Positions 34,091-43,874 of a DNA stretch of 64,000 bases are shown here, in pieces. The position numbers and the translations under genes are program-made. The notes under the pieces were generated by a model. The model was not told the DNA's origin and made no database searches. It saw nothing but the letters and a program-made list of their open reading frames with translations. How positions within the stretch are numbered: the stretch's first letter is position 1; every line of letters starts with the position of its first letter. The stretch is from Halobacteria archaeon HArc-gm2 (lineage in GTDB: Archaea > Halobacteriota > Halobacteria > Halobacteriales > Haloarculaceae), in assembly GCA_025517465.1 (NCBI GenBank), contig JAOPKE010000004.1, positions 138,165-202,164 of the forward strand, in the 5' to 3' direction.

Positions 34091-34828
34091 TTACTGATAC
34101 ATCCCGAGTGGCTCGGCGCTCGTGCTCTCCTCGCTGGCCTGTTGCATCTGCTGGGCGAGCTGTGACTTGGCCTCGCTGATCTCCTCGGCCTGTTCGACCA
34201 GGGTGTCGGTCTCGACCTCGACGCCGGTGAGCGGTTCGATTCCATTCAGGAGGATGATCCGCGCCGCCTCGGGGTCGGGGAACTGCCTGTTCGACTCGAC
34301 GACCAGGCCCACCGAGTCGAGGTCGCGTCGCTCCGCCTCGTAGATGAGCGCGCCGGTCGGTCCCGTCACCGCGCCGTCCTGGCTGGGCGCCTCGATGCCC
34401 GCCTCGGCCAGCAGGTCCGCCGCACCGCCCGTCGCGATTCCGTCGAGTTCGGGGACGTCGCCCTTCTCGGCGGGCAGGCCGGTCAGGTAGATGGGCGTCA
34501 CGTCGTGGTCCTGGAACCAGTCCGTGACGCAGTCGACGAAGTGTTCGGCGCTCTTCGGGGAGACGGGGACGTCGCTGCTGAGGACGAGCAGGTCCCGCTC
34601 CTCGTCGGCGTAGATCCGGACCGGTGACCGAACGCCGGTCTCACCTTTCTGATAGACGGCGACGCGCGGGAGTCCATCGCAGTGGATCGACGCGTAGTGC
34701 GTCATCTCGAAGGCCGATACCAGGTGGTCCGCGGCGATCTTGCCGACGAGGCCGATCCCCGGTAGCCCCTCGACCAGCATCGGCTCGTCGAGCGCGACGT
34801 CGTCTCGGTGGACCGTTACGTGTGCCAT
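34091..34828 (-). CDS. PAC2-family protein (proteasome assembly chaperone-like)
   Basis: The 245-residue protein starts with a DEPMLVEGLPGIGLVGKIAA segment, the hallmark of PAC2 proteins. It continues with the GLPAEKGDVPELDGIATGGA and GALIYEAERRDLDSVGLVVE strands and ends in a coiled-coil-like Gln/Glu tail (VEQAEEISEAKSQLAQQMQQ). Archaeal PAC2 homologues may assist 20S proteasome assembly. The ATG at 34828 is preferred to a much longer upstream frame that runs antisense through the next gene. Confidence 0.88.
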   Translation of the reverse strand: MAHVTVHRDDVALDEPMLVEGLPGIGLVGKIAADHLVSAFEMTHYASIHCDGLPRVAVYQKGETGVRSPVRIYADEERDLLVLSSDVPVSPKSAEHFVDCVTDWFQDHDVTPIYLTGLPAEKGDVPELDGIATGGAADLLAEAGIEAPSQDGAVTGPTGALIYEAERRDLDSVGLVVESNRQFPDPEAARIILLNGIEPLTGVEVETDTLVEQAEEISEAKSQLAQQMQQASEESTSAEPLGMYQ

Positions 34829-34957
34829 GGCGGTAGTTTTGGCGTCTGGCGGGGTTAATGTTCGGGGACCATTCGGTCGCACGCGTACGCACGTCGCGGG
34901 AACCAGCCAGCGGGAAGTTCGAAACCCACAAGCGAGTCCCGGTGAGAGTGAACGCCA

Positions 34958-35926
34958 ATGGAAGTCCTGGACCGCTACGAGTCCATCGTCGACGACTTCG
35001 AGGCGTTCACCGCGGCGTGTGAGCGCCCGCTCCCCTCCGCCGTCCGCGTCAACACGATCAAGACGACGGTCGAACGGGCCCGCGCCGCGCTCGACGCCGA
35101 GGACGTCGCGTACGACCCCGTCGACTGGTACCCCGGACTGCTGAAACTCCCCGACGACCAGCCGGGGACCAACTGGCCGTACTTCCACGGCTGGATCTAC
35201 GGCCAGGAAGAGGTCTCCGCCGTCCCGGCGGAGGTCCTGGCACCCGAACCGGGCGAGCGCGTCTGGGACGCCTGCGCCGCGCCGGGGAGCAAGACCTCGC
35301 AACTCGCCGCACTGATGGACGACGAGGGCGTCGTCGTCGCGACGGACTCGAACCTCGGCCGGCTCTCTGCGCTCCGGTCGAACGCCGAGCGCCTCGGCGT
35401 CACGAACGTCGCCGTCACCCACGAGGACGCGCGCAACCACTCGCTCAAGCCGTTCGACGGAGCGGAGTACGACCGCGCGCTCGTCGACGTCCCCTGTTCC
35501 TGTGAGGGGACCATCCGCAAGAACCCCGACGCGCTGGACGACTGGGAATACGATCACGTCAAGGGGATCTCTGGTGTGCAGAAGGGCGTCCTCCGGCGGG
35601 CCGTGCAGGCCACCCGCGCGGGCGGCACCGTCGTCTACTCGACGTGTACCTTCGCACCGGAGGAGAACGAGGCCGTGCTGGACTACGTGCTCGACGCGGA
35701 GGACTGCCGCCTCGTCGACTTCGAGATACCGCTCGATTCCGTGCCGGGAATCACCGAGTGGCCCGGCGGCGAGGACGGCGCCGGCGGTGCTGACGGCGCT
35801 GGGTCAGACGAGTCCGACGACGGCCCCCGCGAGTTCGACCCCAGCGTCGAGAAGGCAAAGCGCATCTACCCCCACCTCAACGATACGGGCGGGTTCTTCT
35901 GTGCGAAACTGGAGGTGGAGGGATGA
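34958..35926 (+). CDS. NOL1/NOP2/Sun-family RNA m5C methyltransferase
   Basis: The 322-residue SAM-dependent enzyme methylates cytosine C5 in tRNA or rRNA. The SAM motif CAAPGSKTSQLAALM is near residue 105, the catalytic motif IV DVPCSCEGT near 175, and the motif VI cysteine in YSTCTFAPEEN near 227. A low-complexity acidic Gly/Asp/Glu insert (about 265-290) precedes the last strand. The downstream gene overlaps it by four bases and encodes a PUA-like protein, a probable partner for RNA binding. Confidence 0.92.
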   Translation: MEVLDRYESIVDDFEAFTAACERPLPSAVRVNTIKTTVERARAALDAEDVAYDPVDWYPGLLKLPDDQPGTNWPYFHGWIYGQEEVSAVPAEVLAPEPGERVWDACAAPGSKTSQLAALMDDEGVVVATDSNLGRLSALRSNAERLGVTNVAVTHEDARNHSLKPFDGAEYDRALVDVPCSCEGTIRKNPDALDDWEYDHVKGISGVQKGVLRRAVQATRAGGTVVYSTCTFAPEENEAVLDYVLDAEDCRLVDFEIPLDSVPGITEWPGGEDGAGGADGAGSDESDDGPREFDPSVEKAKRIYPHLNDTGGFFCAKLEVEG

Positions 35927-36432
35927 GCCGCGAAAGTACCCGATTCGATCGAGTGCCCGCGACGGACGCAGAACGGCCCGACGACGACTCCGAACAGGTC
36001 ACCCGCGAAGAGATTCTGGTCTTCTGGGAGGACCGCTACGGCGTTCCCCGGTCCGTCTTCGCCGACCACACGTTCTGGGAGCGCGGGGCCGGCAAGATCT
36101 GGATCTTCCGCGGGGACGCGCCGTCGCCCGTCGATATCGAGGGGCTGGGGATGACGTTCCTCCGGACGCGCCAGGAACACTGGAAGCCGACGACGGACGC
36201 AGTCCAGCGGTTCGGCGGGCACGCCGACCAGCGCGTCATCCACCTCGACGACGATCAGGCGGCGACGTTCGTCGCCGGCGAGGACCAGGAGATAACAGAC
36301 TGGGACGGCGACTGGGGGTACCTCGTCGTCACCCACGACCTGGTCGGCGAGTCCGAACCGATGGGCGTCGGTCTCTACCTCTACGGCGAACTCAGATCAC
36401 AGGTCCCGAAGGGGCGCCAGCGGGAGCTATAG
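35923..36432 (+). CDS. DUF7122/PUA-like protein, partner of the m5C methyltransferase
   Basis: The 169-residue acidic protein has the segments REEILVFWEDRYGVP, GKIWIFRGDAP and GLGMTFLRTRQEHWKPTTDAVQRFG. These recall the Nip7/PUA-like proteins that accompany NOP2-type methyltransferases. Its ATG overlaps the methyltransferase stop codon (ATGA). An RNA-binding helper role is inferred from the coupling and fold resemblance. It ends 30 bases before the convergent aglB gene. Confidence 0.72.
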   Translation: MSRESTRFDRVPATDAERPDDDSEQVTREEILVFWEDRYGVPRSVFADHTFWERGAGKIWIFRGDAPSPVDIEGLGMTFLRTRQEHWKPTTDAVQRFGGHADQRVIHLDDDQAATFVAGEDQEITDWDGDWGYLVVTHDLVGESEPMGVGLYLYGELRSQVPKGRQREL

Positions 36433-36462
36433 GCACCCGCTGAGACGGCGGCGAGGAGCGAC

Positions 36463-39180
36463 TCAGTCCGTCACCGCCTCGGCCGACTCGTTCGTTGCCG
36501 AGTTCTCCCCGTCCGACGCGGCGGGTATGTCGACCTGGACAGTATCGCCGTCGTAGATGGCCGTCTCGGGGACAGCCACGTCCCGGACCGTCGCTCCGGA
36601 CTCGGTGCCGACGCGGACGGTGTACTGCCCGGCGGCCTCGACGCTGGAATTCGTGCCGCCCTCGGTCGGCGGGACGCCGTCGGTCGTGGCGTAGGGCACC
36701 GTCATCTCGAACGACCCGTCAGGCCCCGTGGTGGTCCGCTGGACGTACGTGAAGTTCCGGCCGGCCTCGGTCCGCAACTGGACCGCGGCGGCCACTGCCG
36801 TCCCGTTCTCGGCGTCCGGAACCGTTCCGGTGAGCCTCGCGCCCTCGACCCGTTCGTACACCTTCACGCGGGACTCCACGGCGGCGTCGTAGACGTACCA
36901 GCCGCGGGAGACCGAGACAGCCTGCGAACGCGAGTCGGCCTGTCGGAGCGCAGCCTCCAGCGAGGCGACCCGGTCCCAGTCACCGGTGAGGGGCACGTGC
37001 GTCAGGGCGCTGCTGACGCTGTTGCCCCGGATGGAGCCGCCCACGACGGCGTACCGGTCGACCTCGTGGACGAGGCGGTAGTGGGAGAGGCCGCGGGCGT
37101 CGTCGTAGTACAGCTCCGCGAGCATGGTGTCGTCGTAGCGAGCGTTCGTCGTCGGCAGGGTCGCGTTCTGGCCCTGGATCCGGAACTGTTGGCGCTGGAA
37201 GTAGGCGCTCGCGCCTGGCCCCGTCCACCGCGTGATAGGCGGGAACTTCTCGCCGGCCATCTCGTCGTCGACGACGACGTACTTGCCGTCCTCGCCCGTC
37301 GCCGCGGACTGGTTACCGACGACGTCGCGGAGTTCGGCCGTCGATAGCTCGGCGACGCGGTTCGGGTCCTCGGAGAGCGCCGGGAGCGCGTCGAGGACGA
37401 GGTTCGCCCGCGTCTCGTCGGTCGCCTGGAAGAACGCCGACGCGGGGACGGGCCCCTCCTGGAACGGGTTCGCGTACGGGATGCGTTGGCCCATGACGGT
37501 GATCCAGTGGCCGTAGTCCCACCAGGACATCACGCCGTAGGCGCCCTGCGGGTAGTCGAAGTCGCCGTCGGCCGGTCGCTCGTACCGCTCGTAGTAGCCG
37601 AGCGGCGGTTCCGGGCTGTTGTCCCCCAGCCAGGTCGCGGCCTCGTACCACGACTGGTCGGTGCCGCCGAGGTGTTCGGCCTGGTCCCACACCGGCTGTC
37701 TGTCCCCCGTCGCGACGACGTTCCCCGGGAAGACGAGCAAGAGGATCATCACCACGCCGACGACCTGGTAGGCGTCGACGTCCCCCGGCGCACTGAGGTC
37801 GGCGTCGAGCGAGAGCACTCGGGTCGTGAGCCACCAGACGCCGTAGGCTGCCAGGATGGCCACGTTCACCGCGAAGTAGTAGCCGTAGCGGGACATCGTG
37901 AAGTAGGCCGCGACCATCGAGAGACTCCAGAGGACCACGAGGAGTTCGACCGGCCGGTTCTCCCGGTACACGCGCAGTGCCAGGACGAGGAACCCTGCCA
38001 CTGCGAGCGCGAGCATCGGGCCGAAGGCGGAGATGGCGTCGCCGACGGTCGCCGGCTGTATCTCGGCGACCGTCCCCGCGGACGTCGACGTGAGGAGGCC
38101 GAACGAGTACACCCGCTCGACAAGGCGACCGAACATCTCGATCCCGCGCGGATAGACGAGCCACATGAGGACGAAGGAGAGTGCGATCAGGGCGGCGACC
38201 GCGGGCGGATACCGTGAGCGGTCGTAGCCCTCCCGCTCGGCGTATCGGGAGAGCCCGAACAGTATCAGCGTGCCCCCCGCGACGCCGAAGGCCACGAGCG
38301 GTTGCAGCAGCGAGAACGCCGTCGCTTCGAGGGCGAACGACCGGGCGTACAGCAGCGTCAGGAGGCCGGCGACGGTCATCGGCACGACCGCGGCGAACGC
38401 GACGTGGTCGGTGGCGCGTCCGGCGTAGTGGTCACGCGATATCTGGAGGACGACGAAGACGCCGAAGGTGAACAGCAGCATCACCCCGGGCGGCCACGTC
38501 GCGAGGTACGCGGCGACGCCGAGACCGCCGACCGCCCCGGCCAGGACCGGCGTCCGCAGGAACGTCCAGTTTCGGTCCGTCACGTCTTCGAACATCGGGC
38601 TCTCGCCGAAGGCCGCCGCGAGCGCGACGACGAGCCCGACCACGGCGAGCGTGCCGAACAGCGGTTCCGCCGACTGGTGGTCCGAGGCGCCAGCGTACGT
38701 CCGAAAGAGGATGCCGCCGCTCGAGAGCGCCAGTATCACCGTCGCGACGACGCCGCCCCAGCGGTCGGTCAGGCGCCTCGCGACGAGGTACGTCGGCACG
38801 GCGGTGAGCGCGCCGAACACCGGCGGGGCGACGGCGAGGACGACGTCGATCTGGTGGTCGCTCGGGTCGCCGAGTCCGACGACCAGCGCGGCCAATGCGA
38901 CGATCTGGTCGTACAGTCCCCCGAACCCGGAGTGGCGTCCGGTCCCGTAGGGGAAGTTCGACCACGGGTCGAAGGGCGTGGTGTTCGGGAAGTACTGGAC
39001 GGCGTAGTGGGTCATCCGCGCGTGATACCAGGCGTCGTTGCCCGAGAAGAACACCGCGGAGTCGGTGATGACCCGGTCTGCGGGAATCATCCGCACCCAG
39101 AACATGAACGCCACGACGACGAGGAGGGCGATCGGCGAACCGTACCGGTGGAGGAGGGCGTCTACGTCGCGGTCGACCAT
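36463..39180 (-). CDS. aglB: Dolichyl-phosphooligosaccharide-protein glycotransferase AglB
   Basis: The 905-residue STT3-type enzyme transfers lipid-linked glycans to Asn in N-x-S/T sequons on the outer face of the membrane. It has about 13 spans. The first external loop carries the metal-binding aspartate in GNDAWYHARM. The soluble C-terminal domain contains the catalytic WWDYG motif (MSWWDYGHWITVMG), and a long beta-rich tail follows. It is the sole copy here and is not surrounded by other agl genes. A TATA-like box lies at 39205-39216. Confidence 0.95.
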   Translation of the reverse strand: MVDRDVDALLHRYGSPIALLVVVAFMFWVRMIPADRVITDSAVFFSGNDAWYHARMTHYAVQYFPNTTPFDPWSNFPYGTGRHSGFGGLYDQIVALAALVVGLGDPSDHQIDVVLAVAPPVFGALTAVPTYLVARRLTDRWGGVVATVILALSSGGILFRTYAGASDHQSAEPLFGTLAVVGLVVALAAAFGESPMFEDVTDRNWTFLRTPVLAGAVGGLGVAAYLATWPPGVMLLFTFGVFVVLQISRDHYAGRATDHVAFAAVVPMTVAGLLTLLYARSFALEATAFSLLQPLVAFGVAGGTLILFGLSRYAEREGYDRSRYPPAVAALIALSFVLMWLVYPRGIEMFGRLVERVYSFGLLTSTSAGTVAEIQPATVGDAISAFGPMLALAVAGFLVLALRVYRENRPVELLVVLWSLSMVAAYFTMSRYGYYFAVNVAILAAYGVWWLTTRVLSLDADLSAPGDVDAYQVVGVVMILLLVFPGNVVATGDRQPVWDQAEHLGGTDQSWYEAATWLGDNSPEPPLGYYERYERPADGDFDYPQGAYGVMSWWDYGHWITVMGQRIPYANPFQEGPVPASAFFQATDETRANLVLDALPALSEDPNRVAELSTAELRDVVGNQSAATGEDGKYVVVDDEMAGEKFPPITRWTGPGASAYFQRQQFRIQGQNATLPTTNARYDDTMLAELYYDDARGLSHYRLVHEVDRYAVVGGSIRGNSVSSALTHVPLTGDWDRVASLEAALRQADSRSQAVSVSRGWYVYDAAVESRVKVYERVEGARLTGTVPDAENGTAVAAAVQLRTEAGRNFTYVQRTTTGPDGSFEMTVPYATTDGVPPTEGGTNSSVEAAGQYTVRVGTESGATVRDVAVPETAIYDGDTVQVDIPAASDGENSATNESAEAVTD

Positions 39181-39204
39181 CGTCTTGCCGTCTGACTGTC
39201 AGGT

Positions 39205-39216
39205 GGATAAAGATAC
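39205..39216 (-). promoter_or_regulatory. TATA-like box of aglB
   Basis: The minus strand reads GTATCTTTATCC about 30 bases before the aglB ATG at 39180. Confidence 0.55.
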
Positions 39217-39304
39217 CGAACTCCCTGTCGGCCGGCCGGTACCGGTCCGGAACCGTCCGATCGAGGGTCGGGACCCTGCGCGGTCGCCGTCGGTTCTGCG
39301 ACGG

Positions 39305-41227
39305 TCAGGCCAGCCGGAACGTCTCGAGGTTCTTGGGGGCGACGGTGCGCATGTTGAACTTCTGGTAGAGCGCGGAGGAGAGCTGGTCGGTCGAGGACTC
39401 GTCGCCGTGGACACAGAGGATCCGCTCGGGACGGGGGTTCATCGTCTCCACGAAGTTCTCCAGGCCCGCGCGGTCGGCGTGGCCGGAGAAGCCGTCGACC
39501 GTCTCGACGCCCATGTTCAGGGCGACACGCTCGGCACCGTTGCCGGCCGTGTCGTTCATCGAGATCTCGTCGCGGCCCTGCTGGATCTGGCGACCGAGCG
39601 TCCCCTCGGCCTGGTAGCCGACGAACGTCAGCGTGCTGTTCGGGTCGCCGCCGAGGAGGCGGAGCCAGGACATGATGGGGCCGCCGGTGATCATCCCCGA
39701 CGTCGTCAGGATGATAGCGGGCTCGCCGTCGACGACGTCGCGGCGCATCTCGTCGCCGCCGTCGACCTGCTGGAACTGGTCGGCGAGGAACGGGTTGTCG
39801 TCCTCGTAGAGGATCCGGTCGCGCAGGCGCTCACGGAGGTGTTCCGGGTAGGCCGCGTGGATGGCTGTCGCCTCGCGGATCATCCCGTCGAGGTAGACGG
39901 GCATGGTCGGGATGCGACCCTCGCGCATCGCCTCTTCGAGTACGAGCATGAGTTCCTGTGACCGCCCGACTGCGAAGGCGGGGATGAGGACCTTGCCGTC
40001 CTGCTCGTGGACCTCGTTGATGACCGCTTCGAGGTTCCGCTCGGAGTCCTCCTGGTCGGTCTGGTAGTCGTTGCGCCCGCCGTAGGTGGACTCGAGGACG
40101 AGCGTCTCGACGCGCGGGAAGTCGTTGACCGCGCCGTCGAGGAGGCGGGTGTCCTCGTAGTGGATGTCGCCGGAGAAGGCGACGTTGTAGTGGCCCTCGC
40201 CGACGTGGAAGTGACAGACGGCGGAGCCCAGAATGTGGCCGGCGTTGTGCATGGTCAGCTTCACGTCCGGCGCGATGTCGGTGACGTTGCCGTACTCGAC
40301 CGGGATGGTGTGTTTGAGCGTCTCCCGGACCATCTGGCTCTCGTATGGCGGCGTGCGCCCTTCCTTCGAGGCGACGTCGAGGTAGTCGAGCTGGAGCAGA
40401 CCCATCAGGTCCCGTGTCGGTTCGGTCGTGTAGATGGGACCGTCGTAGCCGTACTTGAAGAGGATGGGCAGCAGCGCGGAGTGGTCGAGGTGGGCGTGAG
40501 TGAGCACGACCGCGTCGATGGACTGCGGGCCGGCGGCGAGCGCCTCGGGCGCCTGGAGGTAGGGCACCTCGCCCTCGGCGCCGGGCTTGTCGCCGCAGTC
40601 GATGAGGATGCGCGTCTCGGGCGTCGAGAGGATGAACGCGGCGCGACCGACCTCGCGACAGCACCCCAGCGTCGTGATCCGGACCCAGCCCTCGTCGCTC
40701 GTGGTGGGGCGGTGGATCTGACGGCCGACCCGCTCCAGAATCTCCCGTCGATCCTGGCGCTCCTGCTTGAGGAAGTTACGGACGTTCGAGACGGTGGAGG
40801 ACTCGATGGGCGGCGTCCGGACGACCTCGGGGGTCCAGCCGACCGCCGTCCGGATCTCGTCGAGGGTGTTGCCCCGGCGGCCGATGACCAGTCCCGGCTT
40901 CTCGGCCTCGATGAGCACTTCCCCGGTGTCGGAGTCGAAGTCGATGGACTGGACGCCGGCGTCGTCGGGGATTATCTCCCGGATCTCCGGTTTCGCCTTC
41001 TCCTGGGGGACCAGCGCGTCCGGCGTCGGGCGGACGGTGATCCGCTTCTGGAACGTCTGGGCGAGGTTGGGGACCAGTCGGTCCCGTGCCGCGAAGGCCT
41101 TGACGTCGGGCGTGTATATCACCAGCTCCGCCCCCTCGAACTGGACGCGCGAGATGGCGATGTCGTCCGGCGTCTCCGCCTCTACCTGTTCGTGGATGTC
41201 GTCGAGTGCTTCGTCTGCTGTCGTCAT
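39305..41227 (-). CDS. Beta-CASP ribonuclease aCPSF1 (transcription termination factor)
   Basis: The 640-residue protein has two N-terminal KH-like RNA-binding regions (about 1-150, including a GRRGNTLDEIR loop). A metallo-beta-lactamase domain follows with HAHLDHS near residue 245, then a beta-CASP domain and the C-terminal GFSGHADRAGL and CVHGDE motifs. aCPSF1 (FttA) cleaves nascent RNA at U-rich sites and drives archaeal transcription termination. Length and KH-MBL-beta-CASP order are exactly those of the family. It is monocistronic, between aglB and an SDR gene. Confidence 0.95.
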   Translation of the reverse strand: MTTADEALDDIHEQVEAETPDDIAISRVQFEGAELVIYTPDVKAFAARDRLVPNLAQTFQKRITVRPTPDALVPQEKAKPEIREIIPDDAGVQSIDFDSDTGEVLIEAEKPGLVIGRRGNTLDEIRTAVGWTPEVVRTPPIESSTVSNVRNFLKQERQDRREILERVGRQIHRPTTSDEGWVRITTLGCCREVGRAAFILSTPETRILIDCGDKPGAEGEVPYLQAPEALAAGPQSIDAVVLTHAHLDHSALLPILFKYGYDGPIYTTEPTRDLMGLLQLDYLDVASKEGRTPPYESQMVRETLKHTIPVEYGNVTDIAPDVKLTMHNAGHILGSAVCHFHVGEGHYNVAFSGDIHYEDTRLLDGAVNDFPRVETLVLESTYGGRNDYQTDQEDSERNLEAVINEVHEQDGKVLIPAFAVGRSQELMLVLEEAMREGRIPTMPVYLDGMIREATAIHAAYPEHLRERLRDRILYEDDNPFLADQFQQVDGGDEMRRDVVDGEPAIILTTSGMITGGPIMSWLRLLGGDPNSTLTFVGYQAEGTLGRQIQQGRDEISMNDTAGNGAERVALNMGVETVDGFSGHADRAGLENFVETMNPRPERILCVHGDESSTDQLSSALYQKFNMRTVAPKNLETFRLA

Positions 41228-41431
41228 CGGTCGTGTATTGGCATGGTCGGTCGATCTCGCGAGAACCGTCGAAAAACCCGATAGCTCTCGGGCACGTTAC
41301 ATAGACTCAACGTGAGGGCGGTTATGAACCTTTCCTCTCGAACGCGGCGGACGCCGATTCCGGTCGCGGGCGGACACTGGACGGCGCCGGTGTCGGACGC
41401 CGGACGGGCTCACTGGGTGGGCTGGAACCAC

Positions 41432-42202
41432 TCAAACAGAACTCGGGTTGAAGCCGCCGTCGACGGTGACGACTTCGCCGGTCGTGAACGAAGCGGCATC
41501 GCTGGCGAGGTAGACCGCCAGCCCGCTGACCTCGTCGGGCGTCGCGACGCGCTCCATCGGCGTCCGCTCGTCGACGTGCTCGCGGAACTCCGAGCCGTCG
41601 TCGAGTTTCGGGCCGGCCATCTCCGTCTTGATGAACCCCGGCGCGATGGCGTTGACGCGGATGTCGGGGGCCAGGTCGGCGGCCGTCGCGCGGGTGATGC
41701 CGTTGACGCCGCTCTTGGCGGCGCAGTAGGCGACGCGCTCCTCTCGGGCCTGGTCGGCCGACATCGAGGAGATGTTGATGATACTCCCGTCGGACATCTC
41801 CCGGGCGAAGATCTGGGTCGCCCGGAACACGCCGGAGAGGCAGACGTCGATGTCCGTCTCCCACTGCTCGTCGGTCATCTCGGTGATCGACGCCTGCGCG
41901 ACGACGCCGGCGGAGTTCACGAGGATATCGATCTCACCGAGCGCGTCTGCGGCCTCCCGCTGGAGGGTCTCGATGGACTCGCGGTCCCGGACGTCGCAGG
42001 TGACTTCCGTCGTCTCCGCGCCGAGGTCACGCAGTTCCGCGGCGGCTTCGGCGACGGCGTCTTCCGAACGGCTCGTCGAGACGACGTCGGCGCCGTCCCG
42101 CGCGAACGCGAGCGCGATGGCGCGACCGATGCCGCGCGTCCCGCCGATGACTACCGCGTTCTTCCCCTCGACCGTCACTTCGCAGGAGTTCGTGTCTGTC
42201 AT
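41432..42202 (-). CDS. SDR-family oxidoreductase (FabG/glucose dehydrogenase-like)
   Basis: The 256-residue protein has the NAD(P) loop GGTRGIGRA near the N terminus, the NSAG strand end, the catalytic Ser in INISSMSAD, and Y-C-A-A-K supplying the Y-x-x-x-K pair. The C-terminal VTVDGGFNPS is typical of classical SDRs. The substrate is unknown. ATG 42202 is used because the upstream 33 codons of the open frame do not fit the family. It sits between the two beta-CASP nuclease genes. Confidence 0.88.
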   Translation of the reverse strand: MTDTNSCEVTVEGKNAVVIGGTRGIGRAIALAFARDGADVVSTSRSEDAVAEAAAELRDLGAETTEVTCDVRDRESIETLQREAADALGEIDILVNSAGVVAQASITEMTDEQWETDIDVCLSGVFRATQIFAREMSDGSIINISSMSADQAREERVAYCAAKSGVNGITRATAADLAPDIRVNAIAPGFIKTEMAGPKLDDGSEFREHVDERTPMERVATPDEVSGLAVYLASDAASFTTGEVVTVDGGFNPSSV

Positions 42203-42490
42203 GGAAATCGTTCGCTCGGATTCTCGGAACACGTCGTAATGCCTCTGGCGATGTGTCGAGGCCGGGACGGACGTCCCAAACCTCGCGTGACCGAACGGCA
42301 CGTTCCACTGGGTATTTACGTCAGCGCGCCCGACTCTTCGCTAACCGAAACACGTGCTGTCCCCGGGCAGGGGTGAATCGGCGACGTCGTCGTCGCGAAC
42401 GTCGACGCCGCTCGATTCACTTCGTCCCTGCTCTCCGGCTTCCGGCGGATTCCTCATCGAGTTCTGGGATCGCCCTGATCGGACCTAGCT

Positions 42491-43834
42491 ATGGAAATAG
42501 AAATCGCAACTATCGGCGGCTACGAGGAAGTTGGCCGCCAGATGACGGCAGTCCGTGCCGGAGACGACGTGGTCGTCTTCGACATGGGGCTCAATCTCTC
42601 GAAGGTACTGATTCACGACAACCTCCGCGTCGAGGGGATGCACTCCCTCGACCTGATCGACATGGGCGCCATCCCGGACGACCGCGTCATGTCCGAACTC
42701 GACGGGACGGTGAAGGCCATCGTACCGACCCACGGGCACCTGGACCACATCGGCGCCATCTCCAAACTCGCCCACCGCTACGACGCGCCCATCGTCGCGA
42801 CGCCGTTCACGCTCGCACTCGTCGAAGAGGAGATCGACGACGAGAACAAGTTCCACGTCCAGAACGACCTCGTCGAGATGGAAGCGGGCGAGACGATGTC
42901 GATCGGCGAACGCTGCGAGCTGGAGTTCGTCAACGTCACGCACTCGATCATCGACGCGATCAACCCGGTCCTCCACACGCCCGAAGGCGCTATCGTCTAC
43001 GGCCTGGACAAGCGGATGGACCACACGCCGGTCATCGGCGACCCCATCGACATGAAGCGCTTCCGCGAGATCGGTCGCGAGGACGAGGGCGTGCTGTGTT
43101 ACATCGAGGACTGTACGAACGCGAACAGGAAAGGTCGTACGCCCTCCGAGGCCGTCGCCCGGGAGCAACTCCACGACGTGATGCGGAGCCTGGAGGACTA
43201 CGACGGCGGTATCGTCGCAACTACCTTCTCCTCGCACATCGCGCGGGTCTCCTCGCTCGTCGAGTTCGCCGACGAGATCGGGCGCGAACCGGTCCTGTTG
43301 GGCCGATCGATGGAGCAGTACTCCGGCACGGCGGACCGCATCGGCGCCGTCGACCTGCCCGACGACGTCGGGATGTACGGCCACCGGAAATCCGTCGACC
43401 GGGCTTTCGAGCGCATCATGAGCGAGGGGAAGGAGAACTTCCTCCCCGTCGTCACGGGCCACCAGGGCGAACCGCGCGCGATGCTCACCCGGATGGGCCG
43501 GGGCGAGACGACGTACGAACTCGACGAGGGCGACAAGGTCGTCTTCTCGGCTGGCGTCATCCCGGAGCCCACCAACGAGGGCCAGCGCTACCAGTCCGAA
43601 ACCCTGCTCCGCATGCAGGGCGCCCGCATCTACGACGACGTCCACGTTTCGGGCCACCTGCGCCAGGAGGGCCACTACGAGATGCTCGACGCGCTCCAGC
43701 CCCAGCACGTCATCCCGGCCCACCAGGACATGAAAGGGTTCTCGGGCTACGTCGACCTGGCCAGCAGCCAGGGGTACGAACTCGGTCGCGACCTCCACGT
43801 GACCCAGAACGGCAACACCATCCAGATCGTCTGA
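42491..43834 (+). CDS. rnj: Archaeal ribonuclease J
   Basis: The 447-residue metallo-beta-lactamase/beta-CASP 5'-3' exonuclease has the zinc motif HGHLDH at residues 81-86 and the later [21 protein letters not shown] and [12 protein letters not shown] segments of RNase J. The C-terminal ISAGHQ-like motif appears as [11 protein letters not shown]. It degrades RNA from the 5' end and complements aCPSF1 in decay. The start ATG directly follows an AGCT; no strong TATA box is visible in the 288 bases before it. Confidence 0.93.
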   Translation: MEIEIATIGGYEEVGRQMTAVRAGDDVVVFDMGLNLSKVLIHDNLRVEGMHSLDLIDMGAIPDDRVMSELDGTVKAIVPTHGHLDHIGAISKLAHRYDAPIVATPFTLALVEEEIDDENKFHVQNDLVEMEAGETMSIGERCELEFVNVTHSIIDAINPVLHTPEGAIVYGLDKRMDHTPVIGDPIDMKRFREIGREDEGVLCYIEDCTNANRKGRTPSEAVAREQLHDVMRSLEDYDGGIVATTFSSHIARVSSLVEFADEIGREPVLLGRSMEQYSGTADRIGAVDLPDDVGMYGHRKSVDRAFERIMSEGKENFLPVVTGHQGEPRAMLTRMGRGETTYELDEGDKVVFSAGVIPEPTNEGQRYQSETLLRMQGARIYDDVHVSGHLRQEGHYEMLDALQPQHVIPAHQDMKGFSGYVDLASSQGYELGRDLHVTQNGNTIQIV

Positions 43835-43874
43835 TTTCGGCGGTGAAAACTGTCAGCCGGCAGCCCGCTGCGGG

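Noticed and set aside
33901-34245. 114-residue minus-strand frame in the AT-rich gap
   Set aside because: It overlaps the end of the PAC2 gene in another frame and its codons lack the normal third-position bias.
34828-35557. N-terminal extension of the PAC2 frame to 488 residues
   Set aside because: The extension runs antisense through the RNA methyltransferase. The PAC2 family begins at the ATG at 34828.
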